From: Ilyonectria destructans
Lineage: Eukaryota; Ascomycota; Sordariomycetes; Hypocreales; Nectriaceae
NCBI GenBank assembly: GCA_020740775.1
Contig: JAHEWK010000010.1
Location: 930,001-994,000 of the forward strand
DNA: 64,000 nucleotides
Direction of reading: 5' to 3'
Shown: piece after piece, positions 59,157 through 64,000 of the stretch
How positions within the stretch are numbered: the first letter of the stretch is position 1
How the letters are laid out: every line of letters starts with the position of its first letter
The notes under the pieces: generated by a model
Database searches by the model: none
What the model was told of the DNA's origin: nothing
Seen by the model: the letters and a program-made list of their open reading frames with translations, nothing else
Program-made: the position numbers and the translations under genes

Positions 59157-60340
59157 ATGAAGGGTGCTATCCTCTCCTCCATCGTCACTGCCAGCGGCGT
59201 CGCTGCGCAATTGAAGCTCAGCCCCGGCATGGGCCATATCAACGTCGCCGCCGTGGATGTTAGCGACCCCGAGTACACCGTCTGCTCCAACGCCGCCGAC
59301 CTTGTCGATGCCTGCGTTACTGCTGCTGGCGGCGCCGACGCCCTGGCCACCAATGCCGCCGAGTTCATCGGCTGTGCTTGCTGCGTTGACTCGACTGCCA
59401 TCTACCCCGTCTACTCTGGCTGCTCCGTCTACCTCTCGGAGGAGGCTGGTCCTACGCTCTCTGACACTTACTCTGGTGAGCAATTGTCGCTGTGACAGTA
59501 GTACGAGAAGGCTCGGCTAACATGATATTTCTCCAGTCTATGACCAGCTCTACAGCATCTGCGGTATGAGCGCTGACTGCACCGGCGCAATCACCGGCGC
59601 AGCCACTGGCACTGAGAACGCCGGCGCCTCCAGCACTGTCGATATCCTGGCCTCCACGACCGATGACAGCTCTGACACCACCTCCGCCGAGAGCTCCATG
59701 ATCACCGACAGTGCGGGCGAGTCTTCAGCTTGCAATGAGATTCTCAGCATGTACTCCTCTTGCAGCAGGGAGGTCGACGGCTTTACCGACCTCCCCTTCG
59801 GCGAGCAGGCTACTTGCTACTGGTAAGTTGATTATCACCCCTGTTGAGGACTCATGCCCACAGCAATCCCGTCGAGGAGGAGAGCCCAACGCTGACTTCG
59901 CAACAATAGCTGCCGCAGCTCTGGTGGTTCGCTTACCTGGACCGATGAGCTTGACAAGTATGCCAGCACTTGCGCCGACTGGGCCGTCACCGGCGAGCCC
60001 GACACCGTTTACTCTGGTATGTTAATCTTGACATTCAGTTATCTGAAGGTCATTGTGGTCGCTAACATCCCTCACAGTCGCCAAGACCTTCGCTACCTTC
60101 TGCGAAAACTTCAGTGATGCCTGCGACGCCACCGCTACCTCTCCCGATTCGTCAGAGTCCTCCACGACCGGGAGCTCCGAAGCCCAGGCCACTGACAACA
60201 GCAACGATGCCGTTACCGTCACCGTTCCGGCCCCCACCCAGACCGACTCCAGCTCTGACAACGGCAACGCTGCCGCCTCCGTCCGTGTTGGCTGCGGTGC
60301 TGTCCTGGCTGCCGTTGCTGCTCTGGCCATTGCTCTGTAA
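59157..60340 (+). CDS. secreted GPI-type cysteine-rich surface protein with two eight-cysteine modules
   Basis: Four exons, 59157-59475, 59537-59822, 59910-60016 and 60078-60340, give 324 residues. A signal peptide (MKGAILSSIVTASGVAA) leads in, and a Ser/Thr/Asp-rich stem ends in a hydrophobic tail (GAVLAAVAALAIAL) typical of GPI addition. I do not recognise the family. Module A (about residues 42-120) and module B (about residues 183-253) share one cysteine order: C-x9-C, 17-19 residues, C-x-CC, then C, C and C (eight each). CACC in A corresponds to CYCC in B, and DTYS/VYDQLYSIC to DTVYS/VAKTFATFC. Introns 1 and 3 fall at the same position and phase in the two modules (G/TC of a Val codon). 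A third intron splits CYC/C only in module B. The pattern does not match the CFEM spacing. A cell-wall or membrane-surface role is inferred. Confidence 0.8.
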
Positions 60341-60584
60341 GGTAAATTGAGTCGGGAAAATTGATATCCGTTATTTTTTGGATGGCATTTTCGGTGATTG
60401 CGATGGATTAATGACAATTTGGGACGTTTAATGAAGTCTTTTTTGGGGGAAGCATACGGCCTACGCACGCATCCTTTGGCATTTGGAAGGGACCCAACCG
60501 TACATAGAACTTTACATCATATACCATCAACATAGCATGCCTAATGGGACTGTATTGTTTCTCGTTTCACCTGATTGATTGAGT

Positions 60585-61946
60585 CTATTCTGAGGTCAAG
60601 TCTATGCCGACACCCTTCAGTGCCCCAACCGCCCATTCCGGATACTCCGTCTTCTCAGGGTACAGCCAAGCGAAAAACTGGCGCACAAATGACGGGAATC
60701 TGTCCTCGATGATGGCTTGACGTACATTGCGCATAAGGTTGAGCTGATAGAAAACGTTATGAATGGTCAACAGATGGGCCGCCACCGTCTCCTTGCTAGC
60801 ATTGTGGTGAACGAATGCTCGGCTTATTCCCATACCCCCCTCCGACTTGGACCTGCAGCACATGCAGCCACAACCGTCTTCGAGAGGGCCAAAGTCACTA
60901 GCGAATTTTTTGTTGCGGAGGCTGAGGACCCCATGCTTGGTGACTGCGTTGCCGAACCGCGCCGTTCTGGTGGGCCACACACAATCGAACATGTCAGCGC
61001 CAAGGGCAACGCTCACGACAAGGTCTTCAGGATACCCGATACCCATGACATAGCGAGGCTTCAGGTCTGGGAGCAATGCGGTGCATGCCTCCACGACCCG
61101 GCAGTAGTCCATCTTGGCCTCTCCACCGCTGAGTCCTCCTATGGCGATTCCGGGGGTGTCGCGTGCCAGCATCTCTCTGCAGCACTCCCGGCGCATCTCA
61201 AGGTCTAAGCCGCCCTGGATGATGCAGAAAAGGTTTTGTCGGTCCGGATTTTTGTGCGCTGCAATGCACCTGTCGAGCCATCGTACACTGCGCTCCATGG
61301 CCTCGCGCATGCGGGCTGCGTCAGGCGAGGTGGTGACGAGGACATCATCAAGCTGCATCATGATGTCGCTACCAATGCTGTTCTGTAATGACATGGAATG
61401 CTCCGGGGTGAGGAGCATAGGCGAGCCATCATGAGGACTCAGGAACTCAACTCCTTTTTCGGTAATAGTTGCGAGCTTGAGGAGGCTGACCATCTGGAAG
61501 CTGCCATGACGAGTGAGTTAACCTTACAACACATCAGGGCACAATTAAACATACCCTCCACTGTCGGTTAGAATATTGTGTTTCCATCCTTGTAGCTTAT
61601 GTGCGCCGCCGATGACATCCAGCACCTCTTGTCCTGGTTTCAGACCGAGATGGTAGGTGTTGTTCAAGCACAGCCGACAGCCAGTCTCTTCGAGCTGCTC
61701 AGGAGTAAGGCCTTTCAGAGATGCCTGAGTTGCTACTGGCATAAACATAGGTAGTTGAACCGGTCCATGAGGTAAAGTCAAGTTAGAGGCACGTGCTCTC
61801 GTCGTCTACCTTGGAATGAGACATGTCAGACTTGCCCATGACAAGAGGAGTGAGAGTAAGTGTGAGGACATAAGACTCACAGAGCATTTTGCCACGAGCT
61901 CAAACGTTAGAGCCGGAGCTGAGTAGATGTTTGATGACGACGCCAT
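60585..61946 (-). CDS. QTRT1: queuine tRNA-ribosyltransferase catalytic subunit (eukaryotic TGT)
   Basis: Exchanges guanine 34 of GUN-anticodon tRNAs (Asp, Asn, His, Tyr) for queuine salvaged from the surroundings. Three exons, 61946-61881, 61805-61555 and 61500-60585, give 410 residues. Junctions yield ALTFELVAKCS/TTRARASNLTLPHG and LTDSGG/FQMVSLLKL; the true acceptor is CATGGCAG, before CTTCCAG. Catalytic residues: Asp103 (TDSGGFQ) and the nucleophile Asp278 (MFDCVWPTRTARFG), with the substrate pocket GIAIGGLSGGE. The zinc site is C316-x-C318-x2-C321 with H337 or H338 (AFVHH). About nine extra residues lie between the cysteines and SRAFVHH. Eukaryotic TGT works as a heterodimer with QTRT2, which is not in this window. 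It is divergent from MRP51. Confidence 0.94.
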
Positions 61947-62310
61947 CTTCCTGACGGCTTGCATTTCCCACAGGAATTGTGATGAAAGAGCCTCCTCCTC
62001 GCCTCGCCTCTTTCGCTCACTCAGTTGCGTTAGTTGATATGTAGTTGATAAGTTGCCGTACCTAGCTACCTACCGAGTGAAGGGCAAATGTGCCCAATTC
62101 TAGTGGGGTCTACCTGCTAACTTATCTCTTGAAGGCCCCGGCGTCTAGCGTAGGTCTGGGCCAATTCGGCCAGTGGGGCCCGCCCGGGTCATCACCGGCA
62201 GATCCCGCTCGAGCTCCGAGCAGGCGAATTTTCCTCGTCTTGCTTCATCAGACGCCCATCACCACGACGCCAAACAGCAATTGAGCTTGCCACCAGCTCT
62301 AAAAGTCGAG
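61947..62310. promoter_or_regulatory. bidirectional promoter of QTRT1 and MRP51
   Basis: 364 bp serve both divergent start codons. CCAAT boxes lie at 62094-62098 and 62161-62165, candidates for the Hap2/3/5 complex that drives mitochondrial genes. The TACCTAGCTACCTACC segment at about 62059-62074 resembles the GGTACCTA-type sequences seen elsewhere in the window. Confidence 0.45.
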
Positions 62311-63747
62311 ATGGGGGGCCGAACCGTGTCGCCCGGAGGGGCGCTGCTGAGATCATCTCGTCTGTTCTCAGTTCCCAAGCCCCTACCCGAGCCATCAGCC
62401 ACGAATCTGCACATCAGCAACCACAAGTCCCCGACCATGACACGACAATACCCTCAGTACCAGTCCATCACCTCACCCCTCTCCTCGCGCGAGAAGGGTG
62501 ACTGGGGCTTCAAGCGACCGCTCCCTCTCAAGTCCACCATGACGACATCAACCCCCCTGATCCGTGTCAAGCAGGTCGACTCCATCGAGAACGTCACCGA
62601 CTTCGCGTCAGCTGCAGACCACTCGTTGTCCCTCGAGAAGTTCCATGAGCTTGGTGTTGCCGTCTCCATTCCCAAGGGTAACGAGCGAGGAGCCACGCCG
62701 GCTCGTTCCGACCACTGGCGCAAATCGGTCTTCGAGGAGGATATGGATTTCACTGTCTCCCGCGAAGGCAGGGCCGGTGACAAGCGATGGAAGTTCAATG
62801 GACCCTGGTTAGCCAGGATGGCCGAGGGAGACTTCCTTGAGTACCTGGAGAAGAAAGTGCGACCTAAGCGTGCTCAGTTCCGACGCCTTCTCAAGGATAA
62901 GCTCGCTGCCGACCAGACGGCGCATCAGGCCACGATTGCCAAGGATCAGGGCAAGCCAGCGCCTCCCACCATCCACCCCAGTGATATTACAGAGCAGGAG
63001 TTCACCAACTACGTACGGTCCCTACGCAGCGACCGCGCGACCCTCTATGGGCTAGTTTCCAAATTCCTGGACCTGGCTCCGCTAGGCCAGCCTGTTGGCA
63101 TCATCCAGACCTTCTTGTCAACGGGCGACAATGCTGCCGCCGAGAGCCCTTACGGAAAGTCTGGGCCGCCTCCCAGTCATCCCTCTGCCGGTATCAGCTA
63201 CCTGCGGACTGGTTCGTACATGGAGAACCACCCAGTCTACGGTCCTCAAGGACGACATACACCCGTCATGTCACGAGTCGTGTATCCCAGATCTGGGCCT
63301 GCTCCTGCCAAGTTGGGTGTTGGCGGTTTCGTTGCCGATGCCCCCGCTGGTGACAACGAGTTTAACATGAGACTCAGTCGCACCCGGATTGCTCACAACA
63401 AGAAGATGCTTGCTGGCATCCAACATCTGGACACCAACACCTATGGTGGTGCCAAGGCTTACGTGGATCCCCAGTCCGCGAGCATCGACCCCAGCGGCAA
63501 GGTCGTGCTGCAACTCCGGGAGGCTGACCCTGAGTCTCAGCTCATCGCCAAGGAGTACCAGGGTCGAGAGCATGTGTACGTTGAGCAGCAGCGATCTGCC
63601 CCCAAGCAGCAGACTCGCTCCGAGGCCGATCCCTGGAGAGTGGGCCGTGTTACCGATGAGATTCTTGGAGATGCTGTCCCGGCTTCCCAGGAAGGGAAGG
63701 ATGTCGTGGGCAGCTCCAGCAGCTATGGCCTTAATCGACAGCAATGA
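62311..63747 (+). CDS. MRP51: mitochondrial small-subunit ribosomal protein Mrp51 (bS1m family)
   Basis: Component of the mitochondrial small ribosomal subunit; in yeast it supports translation of COX2 and COX3 mRNAs. One exon, 478 residues from the ATG at 62311. This start was chosen because the family N-terminus is a short Arg/Ser-rich presequence like this one (TVSPGGALLRSSRLFSVPKPLP). The frame is open further upstream, but those codons are unlike the family. Conserved blocks follow: HKSPTMTRQYPQYQSITSPL, REKGDWGFKRPLP, TPLIRVKQVDSIENVTDFAS, KRWKFNGPWLARMAEGDF, and PTIHPSDITEQEFTNYVRSL. It then has SAGISYLRTGSYMENHPVYGPQ, which is typical of mould Mrp51. The C-terminal ~60 residues are Gln/Ser-rich and variable. 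Confidence 0.92.
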   Translation: MGGRTVSPGGALLRSSRLFSVPKPLPEPSATNLHISNHKSPTMTRQYPQYQSITSPLSSREKGDWGFKRPLPLKSTMTTSTPLIRVKQVDSIENVTDFASAADHSLSLEKFHELGVAVSIPKGNERGATPARSDHWRKSVFEEDMDFTVSREGRAGDKRWKFNGPWLARMAEGDFLEYLEKKVRPKRAQFRRLLKDKLAADQTAHQATIAKDQGKPAPPTIHPSDITEQEFTNYVRSLRSDRATLYGLVSKFLDLAPLGQPVGIIQTFLSTGDNAAAESPYGKSGPPPSHPSAGISYLRTGSYMENHPVYGPQGRHTPVMSRVVYPRSGPAPAKLGVGGFVADAPAGDNEFNMRLSRTRIAHNKKMLAGIQHLDTNTYGGAKAYVDPQSASIDPSGKVVLQLREADPESQLIAKEYQGREHVYVEQQRSAPKQQTRSEADPWRVGRVTDEILGDAVPASQEGKDVVGSSSSYGLNRQQ

Positions 63748-64000
63748 GTGACGCGTTCAAGTCGACATGATTAGGCTTGGCGCGGTTGTATATCGATAGC
63801 ATCCATCTTCTGTACTAGAGGAACCCTGTACCAAACTGTACAAGTAGAATTGAAAGCAAAAATTAACTTGGGAATTCCCTGATTGAAGACTCCCTCTGGT
63901 CCTGCTCCGACAAGCCAATTTCTCGTTTCTTCATTCTTATCGTCCATTTACACTGAGATATTGGTTGATAGAAGCATTGGGGCCGGGGCGGATATCTCGG

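Noticed and set aside
62173..62310. In-frame upstream extension of MRP51
   Set aside because: The extra codons do not resemble the family N-terminus and would mask the mitochondrial presequence.
1..64000. Secondary-metabolite cluster, CRISPR array or intact transposon
   Set aside because: No polyketide or peptide synthase, no regularly spaced repeats, and no transposase, reverse transcriptase or terminal repeats were seen; the tyrosinase and ADC-like genes are neighbours without other pathway genes.

Overview
This window is nuclear DNA of a filamentous ascomycete, most likely a sordariomycete and perhaps Hypocreales. The basis is short (about 50-130 bp) GT-AG introns with CTAAC/CTGAC-type branch sites, pyrimidine-rich leaders, gene families typical of moulds (tyrosinase, Msb2 mucin, HOS3 deacetylase, DUF3433 membrane protein, PREG/Pho80-like cyclin), and wide gaps between genes. 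Assignment below the class is inference. I find 16 protein-coding genes, most of them multi-exon, and rebuilt the splice sites by hand from reading frame and family alignment. I see no tRNA, rRNA, CRISPR array, bacterial operon or intact transposon.

Layout. 1-9.5 kb: threonine aldolase (-), a GT17 glycosyltransferase (+), and Arl8 GTPase (-). 13-23 kb: RNA polymerase I second-largest subunit RPA135 (+), a secreted type-3 copper tyrosinase (+), and an acetoacetate-decarboxylase-like protein (+). 23.7-25.3 kb: a Pho80/PREG cyclin (-). 30.7-32.9 kb: proteasome beta-1 (-) and the ER sulfhydryl oxidase Erv2 (-). 41-44 kb: the signalling mucin Msb2 (+), with tandem repeats and a long, apparently intron-bearing leader. 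47-57 kb: a DUF3433 membrane protein (+), histidinol phosphatase (+), and HOS3 histone deacetylase (-). 59-64 kb: a GPI-type cysteine-rich surface protein (+), queuine tRNA-ribosyltransferase (-) and the mitoribosomal protein Mrp51 (+), the last two divergent.

The genes do not form an evident pathway or a secondary-metabolite cluster. They are independent housekeeping and cell-surface functions: amino-acid metabolism (threonine aldolase, histidinol phosphatase), transcription and chromatin (RPA135, HOS3), proteostasis (PRE3, ERV2), phosphate signalling (Pho80), surface sensing (Msb2), translation (Mrp51, QTRT1).

The most novel-looking item is the cysteine-rich surface protein at 59.2-60.3 kb. 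It consists of two diverged copies of one eight-cysteine module, each interrupted by an intron at the same codon and phase. Other points worth checking are an AT-richer, gene-poor stretch (about 33-36 kb) with possible decayed reading frames, an in-frame optional intron in HOS3, and a 23-nt inverted repeat near 26 kb. I do not see a convincing undescribed multi-gene system.
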